NCBI GenBank assembly: GCA_028583405.1 | Contig: JAPTMU010000283.1 | Coordinates: forward strand, 127,001-191,000 | Direction: 5' to 3' | Origin: Pogonophryne albipinna | Taxonomy: Eukaryota > Chordata > Actinopteri > Perciformes > Artedidraconidae | Length of the DNA: 64,000 nucleotides | Shown here: positions 1 to 55,915 of the stretch, piece by piece | How positions within the stretch are numbered: the first letter of the stretch is position 1 | How the letters are laid out: each line of letters begins with the position of its first letter | The notes under the pieces: generated by a model | Databases searched by the model: none | Told to the model about the DNA's origin: nothing | What the model saw: only the letters and a program-made list of their open reading frames with translations | Translations under genes and position numbers: made by a program

Positions 1-5
1 CTTAC

Positions 6-20382
<20,377 letters not shown>

Positions 20383-20667
20383 CTTTACAGCAGCTTGGTG
20401 TGTCACTTCTTCAAGATATAATATCAAATGTTTCTAATGTAGTTTTAACCCTTCTACATGTGCGGTTCATCCTGACATGTGTTTCGAAAACTTTCGCTCC
20501 AAAATGACTTTTTTGTTTTGGTACGGCAGCCATCGAGGGTCATTTACGCCACTGTTTAAAGTCGAATTCCAAACTGCTCCCCCTTGCGACGTATATGTGA
20601 ATTGCTTACATTAAATATGAATACAGTGGAAAAGTAATGAGATTTTACTTGGGATAAACAAAAAAAT

Positions 20668-21706
20668 TAGGGCTGTCAAACGATTGAAAAATGTAATCAG
20701 ATTAATCACAGCTTAAAAATTAATTAATCATGATTAATCACCATTCGAACTATGTCCAAAATATGCCATTTATTTATGTATATTGTTGTGGGAATGGAAA
20801 GATAAATGAAAGAAGGCGGATATATCCATTTAACATACAGTATGTATGTTTATTATAACGTTTTTCTGCGTGTCAAAATGAAAGACAACCCACACACCTA
20901 TCAATCATCAAACCGTGGGGTCTTAATTCAGTACGTGTTGATTTCTATCAACGGGGGAGTACTTCAGGAAAGTCGACAGGGGGGGGCGGCGGCGGCTAGT
21001 GGAGTTCTTCGTGACCACAGAGTGCGAACGTTGTGATCAGCTGTTTTAGCGCAGTTCTCCAGTGAAGGGGGGGGGGGTCTCCCTCCGCAGCCGGTTGGTG
21101 TAGTTTTGGCACAGTTCCGTTGTACAGACCGACGTTAACAGCAGCCCTGTCTGTGCACACGGAGACCGACTCTGTCGTCCGGTGATCTAACCGCCTTCTG
21201 GAAAAGCTTCACAAGTACGTCGGTACGCAAATGCGCTTTGGACACAAGTTTCAGATTACGCACATAACCTGCGTACCAGATATGTGCACCCCTGTACTAC
21301 AGCAAAAGTATTCTCCGTCGGGACTTCCTGCAACAACACCGACATTATCAAAGATGTTCTATTGAGAAGACGATCACTACGTGACAAAAGTTTTCAAAAC
21401 AGTTTCTGGTCTTCGGTATTTCCAGACAAGTGGCTACTGAAATCAATCTTACTAACTGCTGTCTGTGCAATTTACTCCGCGCGAGTTGGCGGACTTTATT
21501 TTGCTTACTTTAACATCATTTTTCATGGTGGGGCTAAGCCATCTCTTGGTATGGGTGTAGCCTACCCCAGCCATACCCTGGCGCTGCCACTGGTGGCACG
21601 TATGGGGCGGGCCATTCTGCACATGCGTTAAATGCGTTAAATATTTTAACGCAATTAATTCAAAAAAATAATTACCGCCGTTAACGCGATAATTTTGACA
21701 GCACTA
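20668..21706. mobile_element. hAT nonautonomous element, 1,039 bp
   Basis: Starts TAGGGCTGTCAAACGATT and ends AATTTTGACAGCACTA, flanked by aaaaaaat on both sides (20660-20667, 21707-21714). No transposase recognised. It sits about 290 bp upstream of the ATR start, so it is next to the ATR promoter. Confidence 0.9.
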
Positions 21707-22113
21707 AAAAAAATACGACCTCAGTTTAGGTAACAATCATTAATTCTAATTAACAAAGTAATAGAAGAGTCTGGCTTTTTGTTAGTGACTTTTGTAAGTA
21801 CGTTTTTGTTTTTGTAGAGATGTTTTATCTTCAAGGCTTACTGTACATTTTCTAATCTCTAATGCCTTTTCTTTTTCTATTTTGAGATGTTTCTATTTTA
21901 GAATTGTTTATTTCTACGTTGTTGTTTTTTTATGGTGCTGCATCTTATCTTAAAACTCAAGAAGTTACCTTATTTTGATTATGTCACGGTCACAGGCTTG
22001 TGCAAAAAAATATTAAGGCATTTTACAGTCTTAGTTCATTCTATTTTAGGCTAAATATTATTACAATTGATTAATTGTGGCCCATTATATCAATGTGGAG
22101 TCCTGACACTTAA

Positions 22114-22472
22114 AGGTGGGGTAGGTCATTTTGGAGAAACCAGCTCGAGTGCGCTAGAATTTGAAAATACACAGCTGGAAGAAATGTGCTACTTCCTTAC
22201 AGAGCCCCTCCTCCAACACACACGAACGCGCACATGACCAATGAGGGCACGAGATAAGTTTGTGCACAGATGGAAGGCTGACAGGCAGGTAGGCCATCCA
22301 GTTATTTTAGCCGACCTGGTCGTGCTTTTTACATCACCACGGCTTCCACAGATGACATTTTGTTATATATTTATTGTCAAAGCATTTAATGTATTCATTG
22401 CTATCGGGATGTTAAGAGCATTCCATAGAATATAACAAAAAGTGTTTCTGAAGTGAATTACCTACCCCACCT
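22114..22472. mobile_element. TTAA-flanked MITE, 359 bp
   Basis: Inverted ends AGGTGGGGTAGGT and ACCTACCCCACCT with TTAA on each side, in the ATR-PLS1 spacer. No ORF. Confidence 0.85.
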
Positions 22473-22479
22473 TTAACCC

Positions 22480-23211
22480 TAACTCTGAAATTGCTAAATT
22501 ATCAAGGCTTAAGTGGTACAGAGAAAACATATTACATAAACATATATTTAAAATAAAGGTCAATTTTAGATTTGGATGCTGGTGAGAGAAGCTGTGAAGT
22601 GTAAGTACATAAACTTGCATTTGTTTTGCTGACATTTGTTCTCTTTCTTCACCTATGTCAGTCGGATGATCCTAATGTTCAACTGTCCTTAAAGGTAGCT
22701 CAGTATCTCAAAATCAACCTGTTGTTTTTCATATTTATTTAACCAGACACAACACACACAAATACAAGGCTGCTCAATACATTCAATAGATTATCTCTTT
22801 AATTAAATAGCAATATTCAATGCACAACATTTACAGACATAAATGATATTTATGTTCATGATTCCGTTTTTGTTTCTTTTTTCTGCTGAGGCTTACTTTC
22901 TGTTTATATGGCAGAAAAAGTAAATACATGTAATGCGTTTTTATTAAATATATAAAAAAGAACAATTAGGAGATTGTTCTATAGAAATCACAGATAGCAA
23001 ACAAATGAAGTGGCTTTGCTGATGAGAAGCGATTTCCAACTTTAGGGAGGCTTATTGTTTGCATGAAAAGAGAAACAGTCTTGTTCTGATTTTACAATTA
23101 GAACAATTAAAATCATGGGGAAAAGATGGGGAAAAATAGGAAAAGCACATAGAAACAAAATGGATGTTCGTGGTTGGTTTCCTGGTGGTTGGTTCTTGTC
23201 TTCTTTTTGTT
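22480..23211. other. PLS1 3' flank / probable 3' UTR
   Basis: AT-rich DNA after the PLS1 stop (minus strand). An AATAAA in gene sense lies at 22940-22945, about 270 bp past the stop; a candidate polyadenylation signal only. Confidence 0.35.
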
Positions 23212-36935
<13,724 letters not shown>

Positions 36936-37084
36936 TGTAGCTTCTCAGTGGTGAACCTGAAACACACACACACCCAGCTCTGGATCATTTTGGACGCAAA
37001 GTCAAATCAGATTTTGCAGGATTGATCATTATTAACGACACAGTATCCCTGTGGTTCTTTACTTAAGGACACGATACAGTCAAA

Positions 37085-37310
37085 AGTCAACTTTAATGTC
37101 AATCTTTCAGTTTGTGTGTACAGACGGAGAGATCGAAAGGACGTTTCCAACAACCCGGAATACAACAATACAATTATACAATATACAGATATGTATACAA
37201 AATGTATATCCTATAGACACATTTACACATATGCACACATTAAGATAAAAAACACAACAATCAATATATACAAAATAACAGTCACTTCAATATTAATATC
37301 TTTGGTGCAA
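37085..37310 (-). mobile_element. Antisense LINE-type 3' end fragment
   Basis: AACTTTAATGTCAATC followed by GTGTACAGACGGAGAG and AT-rich text resembles teleost LINE tails in reverse. No ORF; weak call. Confidence 0.35.
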
Positions 37311-37374
37311 GATTGTCCATAGCAGCGTAAACAAAAAAGTGTCTGGTGCTGGATTAAAGGACAGAGACGAGTAC

Positions 37375-37580
37375 CTTCATAAGAGTTCCCTGTTAGTCCC
37401 GTGTGGAGCCTCTCGGTGCAGATCCCTCTGGACTGAATGCAGGACTGGAGTTTTGCAGAGGCTTCAGACCGGAAGCTGGATCCCGGAGAGGCTGAAGAGA
37501 GGCAGGTTATCTCTCCGAGGAGGAGTCTCTCAGCCGTGGACCTTTGGCCTGCCTGGACCCTGGGACGGGCGTAGGCTGAC
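37375..37580 (-). other. Candidate noncoding leader exon of PLS1
   Basis: A GC-richer stretch read on the minus strand ends ...CTCTTATGAAG followed by GTACTC, a plausible donor, about 420 bp upstream of the PLS1 start exon, whose acceptor at 36956 requires an upstream exon. There is no conserved protein. The plus-strand open frame over the same bases looks random. A second candidate donor (GTAAGC) lies near 39366. This is inference; the first-exon choice is not proven. Confidence 0.3.
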
Positions 37581-37739
37581 AGTTAACATTTAACACCTCA
37601 GCTGTGTCATCGTGTTATTATCTTTAGAGAGAAGTTCATCTGTTTGTCTTTACTACCGGGCCGGCCTCTTAAACAAAGCCCGGCCCCCCCACTGACACTT
37701 TACCTCAGCCACAACGCAGACTCTATGCATTACATTAAT

Positions 37740-37985
37740 GCACACACAATGTACACTATATCTGTTTTCTTGTCTTTTTTATCACTGCCGATTTTTATTC
37801 ATATTTTATTCCATTTTTCATTCCATTCCATTGCAATGTAAATACTGTTATATTTTACTATATTATATTTTTTCTAGTTCCCTACCTGTGTTTTTAATTC
37901 ATGTTTTATTTGTATGTACGCACCATGACGTCAAGTCAAATTCCTCGTATGTGTAAACCTACCTGGTAATAAACCTGTTTCTGAT
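37740..37985 (+). mobile_element. LINE 3' tail
   Basis: Ends TCAAATTCCTCGTATGTGTAAACCTACCTGG then AATAAACC, a common teleost LINE 3' end; a diverged copy is at about 36010-36140. Confidence 0.55.
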
Positions 37986-38701
37986 TTGGAGTTTTAGTAT
38001 CTGACATAGAAAGCATAAATTATGGTGGGATGACAGGTGGGAAAGGAATATTCCAAATAAAATCCTTAAATAAACGTAATAAATACATTAAAAGAGGCAA
38101 TCAAATAATATTTGCAGCAGGTAAAGGGCCATTATCATCCTGAGTTCAACCTACCAGGCAAATATTTCTCTTAATCTGTGAAGAAATATAATCTTTATCA
38201 TGACTGATACCTTAAGGCCTATGTATTGCTCCAGACCTTATCAATATACAATTAAAAGAAATATTAGCTATCTTTACAAGAAGTAGATAATAAGATTGAT
38301 ATCATCAAAAATATAAAGCAACAGCTGGGAGACAGTAAGCCTAGCCTAGCTTAGAAGATCCATAGCTTTATTTGTTTCGAATAGTCATCAGAGAAAGGGA
38401 AATTGCAATTAATTAATATATAAATGGGTTTAAAGAAAGTATAAAATAGTTCCTATATATATCTAAAATGTCCTATCTTAAATGGTGCATTCTATAAAAC
38501 AAGTTAATATGAAGGAGTTTGTTTAGTATCATTCTCTCGTCACCTTTTTAAACTAACCCTTGCACACATTTTGCATCTCTGTCAACATGTTTAAAACATG
38601 AGGCCTGTGTTTGCCTCACTGCCACACGCTCTGTAACCTGAGGCACAGAACCATTACTCAGATTAAACTGCGCCGCTTTACCGCACTCTCTTTACTCCTA
38701 C

Positions 38702-39149
38702 CCGTGGCGGTTCTAGACCAATTTGACTGGGGGGGCCACTGGGGGCCCAGTTATTTTCTGAGGGGGGCACAATAAATGCAGGACGAAAAAGAGAACTAGA
38801 CAGTATGAAGTAATTGCGCATAAGAAAACAATGCAATTACAGTTATTGGTATTTGTTTCAGTACACTTATTTATTTCAGATATATCTTATAGTTATTACT
38901 GTTAGCTTCAGCTTAAGTTATAGTGCAATGTTTGCACTCACACCATATTTATATAAAAATAAAGGCAATGAACAGTTACATCTCTACTTTACATAAGGGT
39001 GTCTGCACAATCTCACATTACAGCAACAAAATCCTGCGGTTTTTGGCAAACCGAGTACCAGAAAATATACATTTAAAAATAAAATAAAAAAAACTTGTCA
39101 TTGTTAGGGGGGCCCTGGGGGGACCAGTGCCCCCCTAGAACCGCCCCTG
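38702..39149. mobile_element. hAT nonautonomous element (GGCGGTTCTAG family), left partner of inverted pair
   Basis: CCGTGGCGGTTCTAG...CTAGAACCGCCCCTG with perfect actcctac duplication (38694-38701, 39150-39157). 448 bp. Confidence 0.92.
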
Positions 39150-40412
39150 ACTCCTACACACGGTCAGCAGATGATGCTTTTTGTTGAATTGTCTCCACAC
39201 CTTTTTACCTAAATCTTAACAGGATTGCTCATTACTGTTGAAGCTCTGACATAAATCAGTGGCATTTGACCTGCAAGAGTTTGCAATGTGTACATTATGA
39301 AGCAGCTGTTATTTTTAAAGAATTATCAAACTAAAATGTATGAAAAGTATAGAAGTAAGGAGCTTACATTGAGTCCAAGGCAGGCTGAAGGGTTTATGAT
39401 CCGGAGCAGGGGCAGTCCGTAGTAGAAAATCAGCTTCTCCTTTTGCAGCAACTTTTCTTAACTTCTTCACACTTTCCCCTCTCTCCTTACCCCTGTCTTC
39501 TCTTCTCCTCTTTTTACCTGTCAGCCTTACCTTGCACCTCCATCGCAGCTCAAACAGACACACGCATACGAGCCCAAACAAAGTCTCAAGAAAGTGCAGA
39601 AAGTTTCTCTCTTGGCTCAGACGAACACACTTATGACATTTTTACACCTGTTTACCAGAAAGGTATGCAGCTTCTAAACCCTCCTTTCAAATCCACCATG
39701 ATAACTCCTTCATTACTCCATCTCCCCCTCAGCTCTTTCTTCTTTTGACACCTGATCACCCAGTTTCTCTCCCTGACTCAGAGGTGCTCTCCGGTTACCC
39801 TCTCATGCTAAAAGTCTCCGTCAGGCGGTCCACTTCCAGGTTTTAATGGAACCTCACCGTTTGGGATGCTGAGCAGTTGTTGGTGTAAAAGTGAAACAGC
39901 CAGCCAAATACTTTCTCATAAGCCTCCTGCATAATGAACTAGCATCTCAGGGCACATGCGCAGTAACGACAGTGTAAATTACTCAAACGTACAGCATGCA
40001 CACACACAAGCATGCATGCCCAAAAATAGTCTGAAAACATATAGAGATCAAATAATATAGATTTTTCTCATTCGAAATTCACTAGCTTGGATGCTCGTGA
40101 GGCTAGCCCGCTGCTACTGTGCGGCTAACAGCGGCTAACTAAAAAGAGCTAATGGCTAATAACAATGTTGATAAAGCTAATTGTCATTTGCTTAAAAAAG
40201 GAAATAATAATGGCCTTGAATACTGTAATAATCAAGCATGTAGCAATTGTGACACTTCAATTAATTTACTATATTAGCTTAAAGCCGAAAGATATTACTG
40301 GCATAGCATAGCATTATTCTCATAATGTAACCCTTTCACGCATAGAGGCTACAGTGGACAGCTTTTCAAAAGGTGTTTTCTTGTACATGCATGGGTTTTG
40401 ATGGCATAGTTG

Positions 40413-40894
40413 CAGGGGCGGTTCTAGGGGGGAGGGCAGGGGGGACCAGTGCCACCCTAACACTGACCTCTGACCCCCCTGTGGCCCCCCTAACAATGAA
40501 AAGTTTTTTTTTTTTTTTTTTTAAATGTATATTTTCTGGTACTCGGTTTGCCAAAAACTGCAGGATTTTGTTGCTGTAATGTGAGATTGTGCAGACACCC
40601 TTATGTAAAGTAGAGATGTAACTGTTCATTGCCTTTATTTTTATATAAATATGGTGTTAGTGCAAACATTGCACTATAACTTAAGCTGAAGCTAACAGTA
40701 ATAACTATAAGATATATCTGAAATAAATAAGTGTACTGAAACAAATACCAATAACTGTATTGCATTGTTTTCTTATGCGCAATTACTTCATACTGTCTAG
40801 TTCTCTTTTTCGTCCTGCATTTATTGTGCCCCCCTCAGAAAATAACTGGCCCCCCAGTGGCCCCCCCAGTCAAATTGGTCTAGAACCGCCACTG
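40413..40894. mobile_element. hAT nonautonomous element, inverted partner
   Basis: CAGGGGCGGTTCTAG...CTAGAACCGCCACTG with perfect catagttg duplication (40405-40412, 40895-40902). It is the reverse complement of 38702-39149 over nearly its whole length. Confidence 0.93.
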
Positions 40895-40989
40895 CATAGT
40901 TGCACCATCAGCCACTACATAGCACCCTATTGCATCATCCCATACACTGCTACTCAGTGGAAAGTCAGTGCAAGAAGTGCATGATAAAT

Positions 40990-42540
40990 GTCTCTAAACC
41001 AAGATGAACGACAGAAAGCCAGATGGACCAAGTCACCTGCCGATATCCTGCCAATCCTTTCATGGAAAACGCTCCCTGCAGGTATAAAACATTTGGTGAC
41101 ATCAAGTAACAACTAAGGAATCATATCATTCATAAATTGTCAAAGTATTGATTTTATGTTTGCAGGAAATCATGATTATTCGCCTGTCCACAAAAGTGTT
41201 ACTGCTACTGTTCTTCTTGAAAATACTTCATCTGCAGTATCTTTTTGGGCCTTAAATATATATACTTGAGTTATTATAATGTAATTTTAAGTTTGCACAT
41301 CTTTATTTGTCATTTTTTCCAAATGTACAAGTTTTCAGTTTAGACTTTAACGCATACTGTCCACCTGAGTGGACATAAACATTTTTTTTTCTAAATTTGA
41401 AAGAACTAGATGAAAATAAACTAAAGTTAAAATCTTGTTTTTCATGCCCCAAGAGCAATAAAAACACTTCATAATTCATGCATGGAAGGGTTTTAAATGT
41501 TTCTTGTAGTAGAAATAATACTGTGCTTCTGCAAAGATAAAATAGTCATAGATATCGGTATGTAATTTTGAATAAACAAAAACAAAAAGCAACTCTCTAA
41601 AGTCTCTTTTTAACTCTTGGGAACATTAAAACATTTTATTGCACTATCGTGTTTTCGACCACAAGGGAGTGCGCTTCTGCCTTGATTTTTTTGTAATGAG
41701 TACACCAGTGAGTGCGCTTCTGCCTTGTATGTTTAATATAATATTAATAGATCTTCCCCACTCCCCTGCATGTCTGTCCATGTTTGGTTGAGCCTTGGAT
41801 GCTTAATTCAGCTGCAATGTGAAGTCTTGACCACTCTGAGGCAGTGCTGACTTAAATTTAGATCAGTAAAGGTAATCCTGGCGCTCTGTTGCGGCTGCAT
41901 GTTGCATTAAACTTCTTCAATTAGTTGAATTCAGTCAATAAGTGGCCGCCGCCGAAATGCACTTTGTGTATCATTGACTCATCTGTATGACTTCCTCTGG
42001 GGAAACTATGTCTCTCTGAATTTGTAATAAAAACAACAATTACTTTTCACTATAACGATAATACTTTCTGAGCTTGGTTCTTAGGAAATATATAACTGGT
42101 TTACATATAATCTGAAACTAAAGTGGAAACATTCAGGACTGTAACTCCAACATAATATACATGTATTCAATTGCTGTACTTTACTACACCACAACTTTGA
42201 GTACTTCTGAAACTGAAACTACTTTCTTCTTCACTATACCTTTCTTTTATATTTCATAAGATTTATCTGACAGATAGGGCCTTCTCATTGCAGATTTATG
42301 ATCAAAACATAGTATTTAACAAATTAAATGATGCTTGTTTTCTTGTAAGTTAGAAATGATCCCCACCTTTAGTAGCTGCAACATTAATGTACACACTAAT
42401 GCATCCATAGCTACCATGTAATAATATTGTATGTTCCTTTATTGCTATGCATTGGTTTTATTTTGAAGAGCATTTCTATATTTTTGCTGATGTATGTCAG
42501 TCTCATCATCATCGACACTACAAGTTTTATTTCTACGCAC
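40990..42540. other. PLS1-GYG1 spacer, right part
   Basis: AT-rich DNA with no ORF of merit, no RNA gene and no bounded repeat. A short duplicated GAGTGCGCTTCTGCCTTG appears at about 41668 and 41713. Confidence 0.4.
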
Positions 42541-42565
42541 AGGGGGGCGTGTAAATTGTCACTGA

Positions 42566-42574
42566 TCACATGAC
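42566..42574 (+). promoter_or_regulatory. M-box-like TCACATGAC upstream of GYG1
   Basis: The sequence TCACATGAC lies about 115 bp upstream of the GYG1 ATG in a GC-rich proximal region. It matches the M-box/E-box bound by the MITF/TFE family, which includes TFE3 and TFEB, regulators of glycogen and lysosomal genes. Presence is seen; use is inference. Confidence 0.35.
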
Positions 42575-42689
42575 CCGGAAAATGTGGGGTTTAATTCCTG
42601 TGTTGGACTGCTCCCAGCTGCTAAGCCTCTGCCCTTCGCAGTACAAACCCTCCATCGCGACCCCCAAGGCGGACTCTCCTCCTCACACC

Positions 42690-51307
<8,618 letters not shown>

Positions 51308-51611
51308 GGGATGGAGCACGACAGACAGAGAGAGTGTGTGTGGGTGAAGATGTGAGCACTGCTCGGCCAATCACAGGGGCTCGAAGGGCAGGTGACTGGA
51401 TGAATGCCTGTGTGCAACATCCAGCCTCACTCTCTGCATCCTGTCAGCGTATGTGTGTGTGTGTGAAATTTGAAGATTCCCATGCACTTCCACCATTCAT
51501 TCTTCCCTCAAAAATAAGTCTGATATTTCAGGAAACATGCTCAGCCGCTTTCTCGCAGAGAGCTAGATGAGAAGATTGATACCACTCGCATGTTTAGATG
51601 CTAATTATTAA

Positions 51612-51933
51612 AGGTCACCTATTGTGCAACATCCACTTCTTCATGTCTTTTCTACATCAACATGTGTCCCCTCTGTGGAAAGAGACTCTGGAAGTTCAGG
51701 AAAAAATATTCTCTCTTTTTGTCCTGATCCATTTCTATAAAAACCTGATCAGATTTTGGCCACTTTATGATGTCATAACGATGTTTTGGCTTGTGTAACC
51801 ATTAGCCAATCAGCAACTAAGGTGATTGGCTAATGCTGCAATGATGTGTTTGGAGCCAAACACTTCAGAGACATGTTTTGTATATATCTGAGACCTATCA
51901 TATATTGATGAAAAACAGTATAATAGGGGACCT
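51612..51933. mobile_element. TTAA-class nonautonomous element, short copy
   Basis: AGGTCACCTATTGTGC...AATAGGGGACCT with TTAA on each side, 322 bp, carrying a single copy of the 37-bp unit. Confidence 0.88.
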
Positions 51934-53264
51934 TTAAGCTAATGCTAGGAACCGGCTTCATCTGTGGGCTCAGCACTGTGTGAGTGACTTCATTAACTAT
52001 ATCACTCTGTATTCAAACCTTAACGGAGAAAGAAACTGAATTGTTTCTTAAGAATCCCACAGATATATCTGTCTACACGGCAACAAGAAACGCTCACAAG
52101 ACTTTTATTGCACATTTTGCACATTCTTCAACTTCTTATGTTTCTCTAAATGTGTGGAAATGTCTTTTATTCTAAAATTGCACAACTGTCGCAAAACAAA
52201 ATGTCCCTCCGGGATGAATAAATGAACCTAAAAAACGTTATCAATCACTACCACGTTGCATTATGTTGGATTGATCCGGCATAACAGTTATTATTCGGTT
52301 TATCAGACTATTTATTGGATGAAATCAAAGCAGAAATCCTCCGTGTTCCCATCGTGGTATATTCTTCTCATCCAACTTATGCGAAGCGTGAATCTGGTAA
52401 TGGATTCACAGTCTGTCTTCCTAACCTGTGGGAACGTTAAGCAACAGCAGAAACAAAGAAGAAGAAAAAAATGTGCAGACAGAGCCTACTGTTGAAGGGA
52501 ATGTTGATGATTTTGAACTCCTTTCTTGCAATAAGTCTCTTTATCTAACCCACTTTGAAGCAGATATGCAGCAACTGGCTCCCCCTTTTCCCCAAATCAT
52601 GTCAATCTCGCTTCAATCCGACAGAGTTCACCTCACCAGAGTACATCTTATTCTGAGCCTCTGACTCTCACCAGCTCCCTGTGTCGTCAGCTTTGTATCG
52701 TCTGGTTGTGTATTTAAAAAAGTCCAGTTGTGTTGCATGGCAACTCAGTAATGAAGTACTTCCACACACATCCTTCAGGGATAGTTTCGTATTTATTTGT
52801 GTGGGATTTAACAATAGTGCGCTCCCCAGACATCTGTGTTATATCCTCGGCAGACCCCTCGTCGGTATCTCATGGCCCATTGTAACCACTTCCTGTCTGT
52901 AGTGTTGCCAGCTGCCTTCTGCCACTGTTTACAAAACCTAATTTACTGTAACTGCTGCTAGTAGCACAACACATGTGCAGAGTCCCTCATTTCCTGTTAC
53001 TGAAACCTCCTTACTTCACTCCAGCTGTGTGCCCTCGAAGAAACCAATCCCAGAAGCTCCGCACATTAATAACATTACTCTCCTCACTCCATTAAACTCC
53101 TACAGGAAGCTGGCAAGGTTGAGATAAAAATCTAAATGTGATTTTTTCCCAAGCTTGTCAACCTTAATCTTCAATATGCATGAGTGTGGACGCGGAACAA
53201 ATCGTAGTAAAAGCAGATCTGTCCTGTTCCCCATCCAGTAACTGTACATCCCTGTTCAAGCGCT

Positions 53265-53270
53265 AATAAA
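53265..53270 (+). promoter_or_regulatory. Possible polyadenylation signal of GYG1
   Basis: AATAAA about 1.96 kb past the GYG1 stop. The interval would be a long 3' UTR containing a TTAA-flanked element (51612-51933) and a LINE-like tail with its own AATAAA near 52215, so an earlier end is also possible. Confidence 0.3.
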
Positions 53271-53928
53271 GAACTGATGGAGAATCACATTTTATCCATA
53301 ACTCCTGTCACAAGTGTCTTTTTTCATAACCTATAGAATATTGAATACATTTAGAGAACTGCAGGAATGACTGAAACCAGGATTTCTGCCCTTTAGGTTC
53401 CTTCCTCTCGAAGTCAGTGTATTTTTGGTTTGATACATAAAGTTATAGTCTGGCTAACACAAGCTTAAGAGATATCTACATGTTCAGACATGAAATACGT
53501 TAGTAAATACCTCACAAACATTTTTTTTTAGGCTTTTATGTGTCCTATAAAACGCTGTTGGGAACGAGGTGTTTAATGAGATTTCATAGTGTGGGAAAAT
53601 CAAATGTCATCACGCTAAAACTGTCAAAAACGGTGGTGTCATTTAATATGAAATCAGCTTTTTACTTCTGGCAATTTCACTCATGCTAACAATCATAATT
53701 ATTAATTTGGGAATATTCTCTTGCTGGAATAAACGTGTAAGTATTATGAACTTTTTTTTGCCGCAGGGTTATTCAATGCAATTATCCACAATCTTTTCGA
53801 TATCTTGATGTTTTTGTCGAGAGAGCTGGAGTTGGCTCACAAAAAATGGCCTGCAGCACTTTTTCCGAGATTTGTTCTTCTTTATATGCCATCTTTATAT
53901 CGCTTGTTTGGTTACTTAACCCTTAGAT

Positions 53929-54952
53929 CAGGGGTGGGGAACCTTTTTCCTCTCAAGGGCCATTTCAATGTTTTCAACATCCTCCGAGGGCCGTACAAAT
54001 TATTGACCTCTGCTTAAAAATACTAAAATCACAGCCCACTCATTTCACCTTTCTTTCATGCTGTGCAAAGAAAAACCAACCTCTTAATCCAGATATCTTG
54101 CCATGACTCACGCATGCATGCACGTGCACGGTTGTGGCATGACCACCCAAACAGAAATATATGGACACAAGATGTGTGCAAATGTATTTAGACTCCTATC
54201 CATGTGAACATGATTTAAGTGGGGGGGACCTAACCTCCTCTTGGGGGGTCCGGGAAGATTTTTTTTAAATGTTGAAGTTAAAAACATCAATCTGGTGCAC
54301 TTTGAGAGCAACATTAGTAGATCTGGATACATCTCTCAACACCCATATGAAACAGAACTGGAAACAGATTTTCTTTTTGGATATTTTACAAATCACTCCC
54401 CTTTCAAACTGTATTCTTGTTTATTAATAACAACTTTTTTTTACTGTCATATAGTATTTTATACCAGTTAACTTTATTCTCTTATTTTTTTATAATTATA
54501 ATGATCATATAAAGATGTGCCTTTACCTCACTGGTTGTAGAAAAAGCTTCTTATATTCGTTAGCATAGCTAGCTAACCAGATGCTAATAACAACAAAGTT
54601 ATTGACTGTATGATCAGTATGACAGATCGCCACTGGGCTTACAACTAAGACACAGCCACGCAAAAACTGCAGCATTTTTGGAAGTGCCGGAGCGGAGCTG
54701 CGTTCTGGTGCTCCCTGTCAGAACTACACCCCTGTCAGACATATACCACGTGATGACACGTTAGGCTTGTGTTGTGTTCAAGGACCCTGACCTTGGCCAG
54801 GAAAAACAGGCACTCACTTGTTTAATTATTTTGCGGTCTAGATTTCTTTAATTTTTTTCTTTTTTGCGTGTGTTTATAAATTACCTCGAGGGCCACACCA
54901 AATGGTCTCGCGGGCCGTATACGGCCCGGGGGCCGGAGGTTCCCCACCCCTG
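53929..54952. mobile_element. hAT nonautonomous element (CAGGGGTGGGGAACCT family), 1,024 bp
   Basis: Inverted ends CAGGGGTGGGGAACCT and AGGTTCCCCACCCCTG, duplication ccttagat/ccttcgat (7 of 8). GGGCC-rich subterminal text. No transposase. Confidence 0.92.
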
Positions 54953-55299
54953 CCTTCGATGCATAAGTGGGTCTTTCTTTGACCCAGTGAGGTGGTTTTC
55001 TTGAAGTATCTTTGTAATTACATTTTTTTTGTATCATTTCATATTCCAGCTATTCCTCAAAAAACATGTTTTGGATATCATGCCATTCACATTTTAAATT
55101 TACATTTTAAGAAATTGTAGTTTTTGTATTACTACCCCAAGCTTCCACAAAGTGGGTCAAAAATGACCCGCATGCATTTCCTATGGGATCCTATGGGAAC
55201 CTTTGATTCTTATCACCTGTTGCTGTCAGGAATACATTCACTGTAGACCACACAGACGACATCACAAGTGACACCTCCACAGCAAGATCTGATACCTGT

Positions 55300-55530
55300 C
55301 AGTATAATAATAATAATAATACATTATATTTTTATAGGGCTTTTCAAGGACTCAAAATCGCTTTACAATATAAGGGAAGGTTAGGGTGGGGGGTATAGGA
55401 CTATCAAACTTGATCAACCGGCATGGATTGATGGGGGGGGGGGGGGGGGGGGGGGGGTGCTATGAGTAGACAAGAGGAGAAGAGATGAGTTTTGAAAAGG
55501 GACTGGAATACTGTGAGGGTCTCAGAATAG
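55300..55530. mobile_element. Fish repeat fragment with poly-G
   Basis: TATTTTTATAGGGCTTTTCAAGG...CGCTTTACA and a poly-G run (about 55434-55457) match a dispersed teleost repeat pattern. Weak call. Confidence 0.45.
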
Positions 55531-55915
55531 CGGAGATCTTTGCATCAACATGTTCAAAACGTTTTTTTTCAAAATGTAAAAAAAATGTCTAAAATTATAA
55601 ATGTTGAAAAATTAAATATATATATATTTCTAGTGTGAACCAACATATAATACTACATATTATACAAGTGATTTTTCTTAACCAAAATGACATAAAAACA
55701 TATTATTCTAATACGGGTCCTTTTAGACCCACTTATGGAAGAGTGTAGGGTCCAGTCACTCGTGCATCTAAGGCAGGGATCACCAACTACATTTGTCCAA
55801 GGGCCAAAATGTATCCAATAGACACTATCGCGGGCCGGGGGGGGGGGGGGGGTACAGTACAGGTACTGCATAAAGCTTAGCAGACTCTTCACGCTAACGA
55901 AGGATCACTTCTAGG

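Larger units (their letters stand above)
51308..53300 (+). other. GYG1 3' flank / probable 3' UTR
   Basis: Contains the TTAA element, a LINE-like tail (CCTCCGGGATGAATAAATG at about 52205) and a possible polyadenylation signal. No coding sequence recognised. Confidence 0.4.

Noticed and set aside
37339..37593. 84-residue open frame rich in Arg and Leu
   Set aside because: No recognised domain; the opposite strand better fits a PLS1 leader exon.
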